Below, piece by piece: positions 1 through 8,534 of a stretch of 54,221 nucleotides of DNA; the stretch's first letter is position 1, and every line of letters begins with the position of its first letter. Source of the stretch: JBCCGE01 sp039029455 (GTDB taxonomy: Bacteria > Pseudomonadota > Gammaproteobacteria > Arenicellales > Poriferihabitantaceae); NCBI GenBank assembly GCA_039029455.1, contig JBCCGE010000011.1, positions 1 to 54,221 on the forward strand. Reading direction: 5' to 3'. The notes beneath the pieces were generated by a model that saw only the letters and a program-made list of their open reading frames with translations, was not told the origin of the DNA and searched no databases. The position numbers were made by a program, and so were the translations under genes.

Positions 1-1170
1 ATTCGACCTTCGCAAAGTGAACTGGAAGATTTTGAGCCGGATTTTGTCGTCATGAACGGCTCCAAGGTAACCAATCAGAACTGGCAGGCGATGGGGATGA
101 ATTCTGAGAACTTTGTGGCCTTTAACCTGACCGAAAAAATTCAGTTGATCGGTGGAACCTGGTATGGCGGCGAGATGAAAAAGGGTATGTTTTCAGTGAT
201 GAACTACCTTTTACCGCTGCGGGGAATCGCGTCAATGCATTGCTCGGCGAATGTGGGTGAAAGCGGTGATACCGCAATATTTTTTGGCTTGTCGGGCACC
301 GGCAAAACCACGTTGTCTACGGATCCAAAGCGTCGACTCATTGGTGATGATGAGCATGGCTGGGACGACGACGGTGTATTCAATTTTGAGGGCGGGTGTT
401 ACGCAAAGACAATTCGTCTGAGTGAGGAAGCAGAGCCCGATATCTATAACGCCATAAGGCGGGACGCACTATTGGAAAACGTTGTGGTGCGGGAAGACAG
501 TTCCGTCGACTACGACGACGCGGAAAAAACCGAGAACGCGCGTGTGTCGTACCCCATCTATCACATCAAGAATATTGTTGAACCGGTTTCTCGTGCCGGT
601 CACGCAAAGAAAGTTGTGTTTCTTTCCGCCGACGCTTTCGGTGTGTTACCGCCCGTATCGATTTTGACGCCGGAGCAAACCAAATATCACTTTTTGTCTG
701 GATTCACGGCCAAACTTGCGGGCACCGAGCGTGGTGTGAATGAACCGACACCCACTTTTTCGGCATGCTTTGGTGCAGCGTTTCTCAGTCTCCACCCAAC
801 CCGGTATGCGCAGGAGCTGGTTAAAAAGATGGAGTTGGCTGGCGCGCGGGCTTATCTCGTGAATACGGGATGGAATGGCACAGGTAAAAGAATTTCGATT
901 AAGGACACTCGCGGCATTATTGACGCAATCCTGGACGGTTCGATTGATCGGGCGGCAACCGCAACAGTGCCCTACTTTAACTTTTCTGTTCCGCTCTCAC
1001 TTGACGGTGTCGACAGCGGTATTCTGGATCCCCGCAACACGTATTCGGAGACCGGCGAATGGGATCAGCGCGCGCAAAAGCTGGCTCGACTGTTCGTCGA
1101 AAACTTTGAAAAATATGCGGACAACGAGGAAGGTCGTGAGTTGTTGCAGGCCGGACCACAGCTCGCCTGA
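1..1170 (+). CDS. pckA: Phosphoenolpyruvate carboxykinase (ATP), 5' truncated by window edge
   Basis: Catalyses ATP-dependent decarboxylation of oxaloacetate to phosphoenolpyruvate, the entry step of gluconeogenesis, in the cytoplasm. The frame is open from base 1, so the N-terminal part lies outside the window; the visible part is about 389 residues of a family usually near 530. It aligns by eye almost without gaps to E. coli PckA: the P-loop GLSGTGKTT, the metal-binding LIGDDEHGWDDDG stretch, the NTGWNGTGKRI motif and the DPRNTY stretch are all present. No frameshift is visible. The gene ends at a TGA, and 95 bases separate it from the next gene on the same strand, with no convincing terminator. 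I see no functional link to the tungstate locus that follows. Confidence 0.97.
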   Translation: MRPSQSELEDFEPDFVVMNGSKVTNQNWQAMGMNSENFVAFNLTEKIQLIGGTWYGGEMKKGMFSVMNYLLPLRGIASMHCSANVGESGDTAIFFGLSGTGKTTLSTDPKRRLIGDDEHGWDDDGVFNFEGGCYAKTIRLSEEAEPDIYNAIRRDALLENVVVREDSSVDYDDAEKTENARVSYPIYHIKNIVEPVSRAGHAKKVVFLSADAFGVLPPVSILTPEQTKYHFLSGFTAKLAGTERGVNEPTPTFSACFGAAFLSLHPTRYAQELVKKMELAGARAYLVNTGWNGTGKRISIKDTRGIIDAILDGSIDRAATATVPYFNFSVPLSLDGVDSGILDPRNTYSETGEWDQRAQKLARLFVENFEKYADNEEGRELLQAGPQLA

Positions 1171-1265
1171 TTTCTGCACGCAATGGAATAGTCCATCTAC
1201 GGGTTACAATCAGACAGAGTGACGGTCCTTCAGGATCGGAAAGTCTATGGATTGTGATCAGTTAG

Positions 1266-2153
1266 ATGAATAGCCCCATACCCCGTTTTCTGACCACCCG
1301 CGAACTTGCGGCACTGCTCCGAATCAAGGAGCGCAAGGTGTACGAGTTGGTGGCGAAAAACGAAGTGCCCTGCTCAAAGGCAACGGGAAAGCTTTTGTTT
1401 CCGCAGGACGCGGTCAATGCTTGGCTGGTTAAACACGGTTCCGGCTTTAGTATCAGCCATCGCGGACAGAGGCCATCGGTTGCACTAGGCAGTCACGATC
1501 CTCTGTTGGAGTGGGCGATTCGTGAGTCGGGCTGCGGACTGGCAACGTTTTTTGATGGCAGCAGTGACGGAGTTCATCGATTTGCTAACGGTGAAGGCGT
1601 CATGACAGGACTCCATCTTTACGATCCACCCAGTGCGAGTTGGAACATAGCGGCGGTGGAGCAAACTTATGCAACCAATGACAGCGTGTTGCTTGAATTT
1701 GCCTGGAGGGAACGAGGCCTTTTGGTTGCTAAAGGCAATCCTTTAAATATTCAATCGCTGGCTGATCTGGGAAACTGTCGAATTGTCGGCCGTCAGAAGG
1801 GAGCAGGCGCCGAGGCGTTGTTCAGAAATCAATTGATTCAGCAGGGCGTCGATAGTGATTTCCTTGATATTCCACTTGTCGCTCGAACCGAAACTGAGAC
1901 TGCAGCTGCAATATCCACAGGCGAAGTTGATACCGGTTTTGGTCTGCGGTCGGTTGCCGACCAGTTTCAACTGGAATTCATACCGGTCACAAAAGAGCGT
2001 TTTGATCTTTTGATTGATCGTCATTCATGGTTTGAATCGCCGCTTCAGACGTTGTTTGCATTTATGAGAAGCGCTGAGTTTCGTCAAAAAGCCATATCCA
2101 CTCCGGGCTATCACTGCGAGGGTTTTGAAACCGTACATTTCAATGCTCTGTAA
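1266..2153 (+). CDS. HTH (excisionase-type) regulator with periplasmic-binding-like sensor domain
   Basis: Probable cytoplasmic one-component transcription regulator. Residues about 8-55 form a MerR/excisionase-like winged helix (FLTTRELAALLRIKERKVYE), followed by a linker. Residues about 70-290 resemble the PBP-like domain (COG1910/PF12727 type) related to molybdate-binding proteins. No signal peptide is present, so the binding domain should act inside the cell as a ligand sensor. The gene converges on a tungstate/molybdate-type ABC transporter operon with only 45 bases between the stop codons. I infer that it senses molybdate or tungstate, or a cofactor derived from them, and controls that operon. 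The domain pairing is recognised by eye; ligand and target are inference. The ATG start is not preceded by a strong Shine-Dalgarno sequence. Confidence 0.8.
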   Translation: MNSPIPRFLTTRELAALLRIKERKVYELVAKNEVPCSKATGKLLFPQDAVNAWLVKHGSGFSISHRGQRPSVALGSHDPLLEWAIRESGCGLATFFDGSSDGVHRFANGEGVMTGLHLYDPPSASWNIAAVEQTYATNDSVLLEFAWRERGLLVAKGNPLNIQSLADLGNCRIVGRQKGAGAEALFRNQLIQQGVDSDFLDIPLVARTETETAAAISTGEVDTGFGLRSVADQFQLEFIPVTKERFDLLIDRHSWFESPLQTLFAFMRSAEFRQKAISTPGYHCEGFETVHFNAL

Positions 2154-2198
2154 TACCCGGAGCCCGGTTTGCTTTTACAGTGACGACTCCCTGGATTC

Positions 2199-3026
2199 CT
2201 AGCGGCTGGCGTTGGGGAAGAAAAGCTGTTCACCGTCCAGCTTGTAACCCGCTATTGACGATTGGCCGGCAGAGCTAAGAAGCCAGTCAATAAAGGTCTG
2301 TGCCGCGGCCTGTTTGACATGAAGATGTTTGTCCGGATTGACCAGAATGACTCCATACTGATTGTGCAGCCGTTGGTCGCCTTCTACATGAATTGTGAAA
2401 TCGTGTTTATTTTCAAAGCTGATCCACGTCGCGCGATCCGTTAGCGCATAGGCTCCGAGTCCGATCGCAATATTCAGAGTGGCGCCCATTCCGGAACCGG
2501 TTTCCCGATACCATGACCCGCTGTGAATATCGACGTCAATGCCTGATTGTTGCCACAACATGCGTTCCTTTTTGTGGGTGCCGGAATCATCACCACGTGA
2601 GGTAAACAGTGAACCGGAAGCGCTGATCTTTTGCAGTGCGGTACCGGCATTGGTCGAATTTCGAATGTCTGCAGGATCTGCTCGTGGCCCCACAATGACA
2701 AAATCGTTGTACATCAGATCGAATCGCTCAACACCGAACCCGTCGCGAACGAAAGCCTCTTCGGCCTCTCTTGCATGAACCAGCAGCACGTCGGCATCAC
2801 CGTTTCGCGCATTTCGAAGCGCCTGCCCGGTTCCGACTGCCACAACATTGACGGTGATACCTGTGTCGGATGAAAACCGGGGAAGAAGATGGTCGTAAAG
2901 CCCGGAGTTTTTTGTTGATGTTGTAGATTGCAGCAGAATTGACTCGGCTTCGACAGGGTTAAAAAATACCGACATGGTGCAAGAAAGGATCGCACAGTAA
3001 CCGTAAACAAGAAATCTCATACCCAT
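2199..3026 (-). CDS. tupA: Tungstate/molybdate ABC transporter substrate-binding protein
   Basis: Periplasmic binding protein that captures the oxyanion and hands it to the TupB/TupC importer. The chosen start gives MGMRFLV followed by a hydrophobic stretch and a cleavage-like region near VEAES, a normal signal peptide. The mature protein begins with ILLQSTTSTKNSGLYDHLLP, matching the TTTSTxDSGL signature of TupA-type proteins, and continues with the expected VGTGQAL, GDADVLLVHA and RGDDSGTHKKE segments. An ATG further upstream at 3140 is in frame but lies in an inserted repeat element and would add 38 unrelated residues, so it was rejected. It is the last gene of tupB-tupC-tupA. TupA prefers tungstate in characterised cases; molybdate cannot be excluded here. 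Confidence 0.88.
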   Translation of the reverse strand: MGMRFLVYGYCAILSCTMSVFFNPVEAESILLQSTTSTKNSGLYDHLLPRFSSDTGITVNVVAVGTGQALRNARNGDADVLLVHAREAEEAFVRDGFGVERFDLMYNDFVIVGPRADPADIRNSTNAGTALQKISASGSLFTSRGDDSGTHKKERMLWQQSGIDVDIHSGSWYRETGSGMGATLNIAIGLGAYALTDRATWISFENKHDFTIHVEGDQRLHNQYGVILVNPDKHLHVKQAAAQTFIDWLLSSAGQSSIAGYKLDGEQLFFPNASR

Positions 3027-3033
3027 ATTTCTA

Positions 3034-3197
3034 GGGAGCCTCTGCAAAAGTCTGGGCGAACCAGGATTGAGAGCTAAAATGTTCAAGATAAAGGCAGAAA
3101 ACGCACTGCATAGTCGTTCAATTGCGAAGTTTTCTAACAAAGATATTGGACATTTTTAGACTCAAATGGGTCGGTCATGATTTTTGCAGAGGCTCCC
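3034..3197. mobile_element. MITE (IS5-like ends) inserted between tupC and tupA
   Basis: Perfect inverted termini: GGGAGCCTCTGCAAAA at 3034-3049 and its reverse complement at 3182-3197. With the flanking TA on each side (3032-3033 and 3198-3199) the match is 18 bp, consistent with a TA or YTAR-type target duplication. The 164-bp element has no transposase. The ends resemble those of IS5-family elements, so it is probably an internally deleted non-autonomous derivative. Removing one TA and the element rebuilds tupC ending in TAG, then AAAT, then the tupA ATG, an ordinary 4-nt operon junction. The element leaves the tupC stop codon unchanged and replaces the native tupA ribosome-binding region with its own terminus (AGAGG, 12 nt before the ATG). 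Confidence 0.85.
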
Positions 3198-3928
3198 TAA
3201 ATCAGTTCCCCATGTAAAAATGCATTAGCGGGCGCGGAGTCAGGCTGATCGAAAAACTGGGTTGCCGGTGTGTTCTCCATTACTCTGCCGCGGTGCAGGA
3301 AGACCACATCGTCGGCCAGCCGCTTTGCCTGACCGAGATCGTGGGTCACAAGCAGGATCTTAACGCCTTTCTGTTTTTGCTTGCGGATAATGTTTTCAAT
3401 GATTGCAGTTGAGCCCGGATCCAGATTTGCGGTGGCTTCGTCGAGCATCAGCACGCTTGGCGATGTGGCCATAGCTCGCGCCAGCGCCAGTCTCTGCTGT
3501 TCCCCACCAGACAGTGACCGCGCCGGTTGCCGCGCATGTTCAGAAAGGTGGACAGACTGCAGAAGCTTCTGCGCAGTTGTCGAGACAGGGGCCGACTGGC
3601 GAAGCTTTAGAATAAACTTGATATTGTCTTCCACTGATCGCCTTAGCAGCACCGGCTTTTGAAACACTAGCGACTGATGTTGTCTTGTGAGTGAACCTGC
3701 ACTATGTTTTCCCCACTTTACACGTCCGCCGGTAGGTTCGAGCAAACCCAGAATCAGCCGTAGCAGCAGACTCTTACCCGCACCATTGGGACCGAGGATT
3801 ACAGTGACTCCGGCGCTGCTGACATACAGCTCCAGATTGTCGATAAGGATGGACTCACCGACACTGTAGCGCAGACCGGAGATTGCCAGCGGCATTAGTG
3901 AATCATGACTAATGAATTTTTCGTGCAT
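3197..3928 (-). CDS. tupC: Tungstate/molybdate ABC transporter ATP-binding protein
   Basis: Cytoplasmic ATPase that powers the TupB permease. It is 243 residues, a single ABC domain: Walker A GPNGAGKS near residue 49, signature SLSGGEQQRLALARA, Walker B VLMLDEATANLDPG and the switch histidine in LLVTHDLGQA. It lacks the extra C-terminal domain of ModC-type ATPases, in line with the TupC/WtpC type. It starts 9 bases after the tupB stop; an internal ATG at residue 12 (position 3895) is an alternative start and neither has a clear Shine-Dalgarno sequence. The stop codon TAG lies exactly at the edge of the MITE that separates this gene from tupA. Confidence 0.88.
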   Translation of the reverse strand: MHEKFISHDSLMPLAISGLRYSVGESILIDNLELYVSSAGVTVILGPNGAGKSLLLRLILGLLEPTGGRVKWGKHSAGSLTRQHQSLVFQKPVLLRRSVEDNIKFILKLRQSAPVSTTAQKLLQSVHLSEHARQPARSLSGGEQQRLALARAMATSPSVLMLDEATANLDPGSTAIIENIIRKQKQKGVKILLVTHDLGQAKRLADDVVFLHRGRVMENTPATQFFDQPDSAPANAFLHGELI

Positions 3929-3937
3929 GGTGGTGGG

Positions 3938-4645
3938 CTAGATCGTCGCCAGTCTGACGCCGCGCTGCCTGAACAGATACACCAGAGCGTTAATAGAAAT
4001 AGCCAGGAAAACCAGAATGATTCCAAGTGCCATGGCAAGCGCGAGATTGCCACGGGAGGTTTCCAGCGTAATCGCTGTGGTCATCACTCGAGTGACGTGA
4101 TCAATATTGCCACCGACAATCATTACGGCGCCTACTTCGGCAATGGCTCGACCAAAACCAGCGAGCGCGACTGTGACCAGATAAAAACGTCCATCCCATA
4201 GAAGGGCCTTCACAGCGGTCACTCGCGGAACGTTAAGCGCGCGGAAGGTTTCCTCATATTCACTGTGCATTTGCGACAACACTTCTCTCGACAGTGCCGC
4301 AACGATGGGTGTGATCAGGATTGTCTGCGCCACTATCATGGCTCCGGGCGTATACAACAATCCAAGAAATCCAAGCGGTCCGCTGCGCGATAAAAACAGG
4401 TAAACGACAAGGCCTACGACGACCGGAGGAAGCCCCATCATCGCGTTGAGCAGCACTTCGAGAGATCGTTTTCCGGGAAAACGTCCGATCGCCGTTAGCG
4501 CACCAATCGGCAAACCAATCAGGCTGGCGAGCCCGATGGCGATCAGGCTGACCCGCAAAGAGAGCAAAATTATCTCAGTGAGCTCGGGATCGAGATCACT
4601 AACCAGACGCGTTGCAAGAACGAACGCTTGAAAAAGCTCCTGCAT
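3938..4645 (-). CDS. tupB: Tungstate/molybdate ABC transporter permease
   Basis: Inner-membrane permease of the oxyanion importer, first gene of the tup operon. The start at 4645 gives MQELFQAF and a protein of 235 residues with about five or six hydrophobic segments, the usual size for TupB. The EAA-type coupling loop is visible around residues 150-170 (EETFRALNVPRVTAVKALLW), the site where the ATPase docks, followed by GFGRAIAEVGAVMIVGGN, a conserved stretch of this permease family. Starts further upstream (4684 and 4783) would add a polar tail unlike the family and were not chosen. A 14-bp perfect palindrome overlaps the start codon and may be an operator. Confidence 0.87.
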   Translation of the reverse strand: MQELFQAFVLATRLVSDLDPELTEIILLSLRVSLIAIGLASLIGLPIGALTAIGRFPGKRSLEVLLNAMMGLPPVVVGLVVYLFLSRSGPLGFLGLLYTPGAMIVAQTILITPIVAALSREVLSQMHSEYEETFRALNVPRVTAVKALLWDGRFYLVTVALAGFGRAIAEVGAVMIVGGNIDHVTRVMTTAITLETSRGNLALAMALGIILVFLAISINALVYLFRQRGVRLATI

Positions 4646-4654
4646 AATTATGCA
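4641..4654. promoter_or_regulatory. 14-bp perfect palindrome at the tupB start codon
   Basis: TGCATAATTATGCA is its own reverse complement and contains the tupB ATG. Its place at the head of the transporter operon, with an HTH regulator encoded at the far end of the locus, makes it a candidate operator that would block transcription or translation start. AT-rich palindromes of this length can arise by chance, and no second copy was noticed near the regulator gene. Confidence 0.3.
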
Positions 4655-5199
4655 AATAAGTGTGTTTTGTGTATTAATTTCCATTTTTATCCAGTATCGA
4701 CGCGAAATCAAGGGATTCGGATCGATGTTTGGGTTCTCTATGATTCGGTTCTCAGCGGCAACGCCACCGGTGATCTGGCGCACTGACGTGGGGTCAGTTG
4801 GGTCGAATCAGTAGTGTGGCGATCACCCAAGAGCATTCTCGTGTCTGCGCGTTGTTCCCGAATCCGAAACGATCGCGGGCAATAGTGGTGCGCTGGTCGG
4901 AAAGCCGATCCCCCAAATTCCTCCACATACCCTCTTCCTTGTAATAAATTCGGTGCTCGGTATGAAAATGCCTTTCAATGGGAGTTTTGACCCAAATCGG
5001 AGACGTCTGACTCTTGGGGTTTAACAGCACGCGCCGAGTTCTCGTGCCTATATGCATTACGAAGCGGAAAGGTCGCTGGACGCTCAGCGTGAGGTTGTGA
5101 TCAAATCGCGCTCCGCCGAATTCCCCTATAATTTCAGAGATATTGTCCCGGCTGTCCGAGTTTCAGGTTGGACGGTCAAAATCTTTGTTGGCGCGGTGA
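4646..5199. other. Divergent intergenic region: tup leader and start of the glycan operon
   Basis: About 550 bases without a convincing gene; short open frames on both strands match no family I know. Two potential hairpins lie side by side: CGCCA at 4762-4766 with TGGCG at 4776-4780, and ACTGAC at 4782-4787 with GTCAGT at 4793-4798. Transcribed toward tupB they would form a structured 5' leader. Molybdenum-cofactor riboswitches are known upstream of molybdate genes, but I cannot match this region to that motif by eye. Promoters for tupB and for the gene at 5200 should both lie here, yet no strong -35/-10 pair stands out. Confidence 0.4.
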
Positions 5200-7608
5200 A
5201 TGTCAAACCCGTTCAGTACTCACAATCACATTAAAACCGGTGAGCACCAAAACAACCCTCCAGCGACGATCATGCACGATCTGATCGCGCTTAATAATCT
5301 CACCCAGAGGTCAGACGGCGTCTACTGTCTGCCCGGTCAAATCGACCAGGGGTTTGATTACTCGGACGGCGCTCAGACGGAACGCTATCTCGCTGAAGTT
5401 CTAGATGATGTCAACGATCTGGACAGTCGGTCCGCTGAACTGCAGTCGCGCATAGTCGACTGGCCAACTGAATACCACCTGAGTTCCGATCGGAGCAACT
5501 TGCTCAGGGGTTACGACCTGTCTGAGTGCGAGCGCGTGTTGGAACTCGGTTCAGGCTGTGGCGCTATTTCGCGTTATCTTGGTGAACAGGGACTGACCGT
5601 GGATGCGATTGAAGGCAGTGCTGTACGCGCTGATCTCGGCCGGAAAAGGTGTCGGGATTTACCCAATGTTCGGGTTATACACGCCAACTACAACGACCTG
5701 CAGTTGCCTGCCGAGCACTATGATTTGATCGTTTTTGTGGGCGTTCTCGAATATGCGGCCAAATTTATGCCGGATGCGAGTTCTGATCGCGAAGCAGCTT
5801 TGAGTGTGTTGCGAGAATCTCGCAGTCATCTGAATTCCGAGGGCGTTGTGCTGGTGGCTATAGAAAATCGGCTCGGATTGAAGTACATGCTCGGTTGCCA
5901 TGAGGATCACTACGCCAAACGGTACATTGGGATTGACGGCTACCCGGAGTCTGCTGGTATCGCCACCTACAGCTATGACGAATGGCTGTCGATTGCGACC
6001 GGTGCGGGGTTCAGTGAAACTGAATTCATGTACCCGTTCCCCGACTACAAAATACCAAGGGTTCTTCTCGGACATTCCTACCTGCAAAAAAACCCCTACG
6101 CGTTCAATCATCTCGAAGGAATAACTTCCAGAGATTACACGGCGCACCGACCTCCAAGTTTTCTGGAAGCGAATTGCTGGCAGGCCGCAAGCAGTGGGAA
6201 TTTTCTGGGAAAAATTGCCAATTCGTTTTCGATACTGATGGGAAACAATCGTGACGTTCTTCGGCAGATCCAGGGATTTGATTTTTGTCATTTGCCGGGC
6301 CCGTCGCGGAAAATTCAATTTGCCGTCAAAACCTGCAAGCCCGCGGACGAAGATCGCGTTCTCAAACGTCGACTTTGTTCATCGGGACACAGAACTCCGG
6401 AAGGATTCGATCAGGATCTGTCTGAGCAGACCTTTCATCGCGGCCGATTGTTATCCAGTGTCTGGTTGAGAAGTATCCTGACGTACGTGCGTCGGGAAGA
6501 ATATGAACAAAAGCTCCACCAGTATTTTGAGTTCCTCGAAGAAAGCGAGCAGGACGATGAGCTGAATGTCGATCTGTTGCCGATCAATATCATGGTCAAT
6601 GACAGTGGAATGTACGCACCGTTCGATATGGAGTGGAGAGTTGATCTGCCGCTGAGCAAAGAGTTTATCCTGTTTCGCGCGTTACTCTATTTTGTTGTCG
6701 ACAACTGGCGGGTGATGCGTGAATTTCTGGAATGGCTCGAACTCGCCACGGTTCAGGATTTTGTTGACTACGGTTTTCGGGCTAACCTGATCCGGCTGAA
6801 TCCATTGCTTGATGATCTGATTCGCCTTGAAGAGACATTTCAGAGGACAATTTCGGCACTACCGGAGTGCGTGGACATCCGCGCAATGCTGGCAACGGAG
6901 TTTGCGTTCACAGCCGACGAAGAAATTATATATCCGAGCTGCGAAATCCTTAGCACTTCGGGCGAGATGCTTTGCAGAAGTGACCAGGAGCTGGCACTAA
7001 CGACTGAAGAGAAGCTTTTGAGTTTTGAAATAACAGTCGGTCAGGACAATCAGGCTGCGGAACTGCGATTTCGACCCTTTGATTTAAGGAAGCCTCAATC
7101 TCTCGGTTTTTTTACAGTGTCGAGTGTCGTTATTCGAGAGACGATGACCGCCGAGCCGGTTCTGAAAATGGAGACCCCTGATCAGATTCGTCGGTCCTCG
7201 ACTGTGTCCAATCTTGAAATTATGACTGAGCAGGACGAGGTCTTGTATGCTGCCACGTCCGCCTTCCCTGAAGTCCGCTTTCAAATACCGGATAATGTGA
7301 TTTCGGAACTGCCGCCACGGTTTTATGTACAGATTGAAATGGGCGTGCCTCCGAGTCGGGACTACCAGCGCGCAAAGCATCATTTCCTCGCAAAGACACG
7401 CGAATACGACAAGCAGCTCGGAGATCTTGAAGATGAAATTCGCGAGAGCAGGGAAATAAGGGAAACATTCAAAATTTTACGCGCCGATGCACAGGCTCTG
7501 CGTGAGGAAGTCCGGGTCATCAAAGCGAGTAAGCCGTATAACCTTGGGCAAAAGATTGTTTCACTGACTGAATCAGGCAAAAAGCTTCTTCGTATGGGTC
7601 GCCCCTAG
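5200..7608 (+). CDS. Methyltransferase with kinase-like domain and C-terminal coiled coil (WbdD-like layout)
   Basis: Large cytoplasmic protein of 802 residues, first gene of the surface-glycan operon. Residues about 85-290 are a class I SAM methyltransferase: motif I VLELGSGCGAISRYL at 113-127, acidic residue in DAIEGS, and later motifs IVFVGVLEY and VVLVAIENRLGL. Residues about 365-545 look like a diverged kinase/aminoglycoside-phosphotransferase fold: a possible ATP-lysine in FAVKTC, a catalytic-loop-like VDLLPIN (D458, N463) and a metal-binding FDMEW (D476). A beta-rich region (about 570-715) follows, then a charged heptad-like helix at 721-775. Methyltransferase, kinase and coiled coil in that order is the layout of WbdD, which caps O-antigen chains and sets their length. 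The match in function is inference, strengthened by the Wzm/Wzt genes downstream. The gene ends 19 bases before the next. Confidence 0.7.
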   Translation: MSNPFSTHNHIKTGEHQNNPPATIMHDLIALNNLTQRSDGVYCLPGQIDQGFDYSDGAQTERYLAEVLDDVNDLDSRSAELQSRIVDWPTEYHLSSDRSNLLRGYDLSECERVLELGSGCGAISRYLGEQGLTVDAIEGSAVRADLGRKRCRDLPNVRVIHANYNDLQLPAEHYDLIVFVGVLEYAAKFMPDASSDREAALSVLRESRSHLNSEGVVLVAIENRLGLKYMLGCHEDHYAKRYIGIDGYPESAGIATYSYDEWLSIATGAGFSETEFMYPFPDYKIPRVLLGHSYLQKNPYAFNHLEGITSRDYTAHRPPSFLEANCWQAASSGNFLGKIANSFSILMGNNRDVLRQIQGFDFCHLPGPSRKIQFAVKTCKPADEDRVLKRRLCSSGHRTPEGFDQDLSEQTFHRGRLLSSVWLRSILTYVRREEYEQKLHQYFEFLEESEQDDELNVDLLPINIMVNDSGMYAPFDMEWRVDLPLSKEFILFRALLYFVVDNWRVMREFLEWLELATVQDFVDYGFRANLIRLNPLLDDLIRLEETFQRTISALPECVDIRAMLATEFAFTADEEIIYPSCEILSTSGEMLCRSDQELALTTEEKLLSFEITVGQDNQAAELRFRPFDLRKPQSLGFFTVSSVVIRETMTAEPVLKMETPDQIRRSSTVSNLEIMTEQDEVLYAATSAFPEVRFQIPDNVISELPPRFYVQIEMGVPPSRDYQRAKHHFLAKTREYDKQLGDLEDEIRESREIRETFKILRADAQALREEVRVIKASKPYNLGQKIVSLTESGKKLLRMGRP

Positions 7609-7627
7609 CCAGTTCACTCCATTAACT

Positions 7628-8533
7628 ATGAATCCGCAAATTTCAGTTGTTATTCCGGCTTACAACCATGAGCGGTTTATAGGACCCGCGATTGAATCTG
7701 TGTTGTCGCAGTCGGTTCAGGATTTTGAAATTGTCATCGTCGATGACGGATCAACGGACAAAACTGCAGACGTCATAAAGACCTACGCAGATCCGCGTAT
7801 TCATTACACGTGGCAGGAAAATCAGGATGCGTTCAATACCATAAACCGCGCGATGAAGCAGGCCAGGGGGGAGTGGATATCAATACTGAACTCTGACGAT
7901 GTTTATGCTCCGGACAGATTCGAAAAGATGCTGGCGTTCTGTGAGTCGGAAAATCACGTTGCTGCGATCAGCAATGTAATACCCATCTCAGATGATGGCG
8001 ATGAGTTCAGGGATCCCGGTTTCGGCTGGAACCAGTGGCACAAAAAAAATCGCGACGTGTATTTTGAGCTGCAGGATATTTACGCGGCTTTCCTGCATGG
8101 GAACTTTATGGTGACCACGTCCAATCTGTTTATGAAGCGGGATGTCGTCGAAGCGGTCGGCGACTTTTGTTCCTTGCGCTACCTGCACGATTACGACTAC
8201 ATATTCAGAGTTATGCTGGCGTTTCCGAACCAGATCGGGTACCTGCACGATGACAAGCTGCTTTTCTATCGAATTCACGACGGCAACACTTTGTCAGAGG
8301 CTGCCATCCTCGGGCGTGAGCAGGACCTTCAGGTTATCGAAACCTATATGTTGCGTAAGTTGCCTGAGGAATATCGTGATTACGTTGCAACAGGATCGAG
8401 ACGATTGCGTGACCTTGAAAATGAGCTGCATGCTGTCCGGGCGGAGCTCAATCAGATGCAATCGGGTCCGACAGTGGTACCGTCATTGCCGCGCCGAATA
8501 GCATCTCGCGTGAAACGTGCTGTGTTTGGCTGA
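7628..8533 (+). CDS. Glycosyltransferase family 2
   Basis: Cytoplasmic or membrane-associated GT-A enzyme that should add one sugar to the growing surface glycan. It is 301 residues. The N-terminus carries the nucleotide-binding start ISVVIPAYNHERFIGPAIES, the VDDGSTDKT motif near residues 38-46 and a metal-binding ILNSDDVY motif near residue 95. The C-terminal part has conserved acid residues in YLHDYDYIFRVML, a likely catalytic-base region, and ends with a short charged helix and basic tail. No transmembrane segment is obvious. Donor and acceptor sugars cannot be told from sequence. It lies between the methyltransferase/kinase gene and the HAD gene with almost no spacing. Confidence 0.9.
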   Translation: MNPQISVVIPAYNHERFIGPAIESVLSQSVQDFEIVIVDDGSTDKTADVIKTYADPRIHYTWQENQDAFNTINRAMKQARGEWISILNSDDVYAPDRFEKMLAFCESENHVAAISNVIPISDDGDEFRDPGFGWNQWHKKNRDVYFELQDIYAAFLHGNFMVTTSNLFMKRDVVEAVGDFCSLRYLHDYDYIFRVMLAFPNQIGYLHDDKLLFYRIHDGNTLSEAAILGREQDLQVIETYMLRKLPEEYRDYVATGSRRLRDLENELHAVRAELNQMQSGPTVVPSLPRRIASRVKRAVFG

Positions 8534-8534
8534 A

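Noticed and set aside
2154..2198. Possible bidirectional terminator between the regulator and tupA
   Set aside because: The GC-rich stretch pairs imperfectly and has only a short T-run; not convincing.
3027..3140. N-terminal extension of tupA starting at an ATG inside the repeat element
   Set aside because: The extra 38 residues are a translation of the MITE and destroy the signal-peptide pattern; the ATG at 3026 fits better.
5052..5234. 60-codon plus-strand frame before the glycan operon
   Set aside because: No ribosome-binding site, no family, and it overlaps the better-supported start at 5200.
5659..6318. 219-codon minus-strand frame inside the methyltransferase/kinase gene
   Set aside because: Antisense shadow without a recognised domain.
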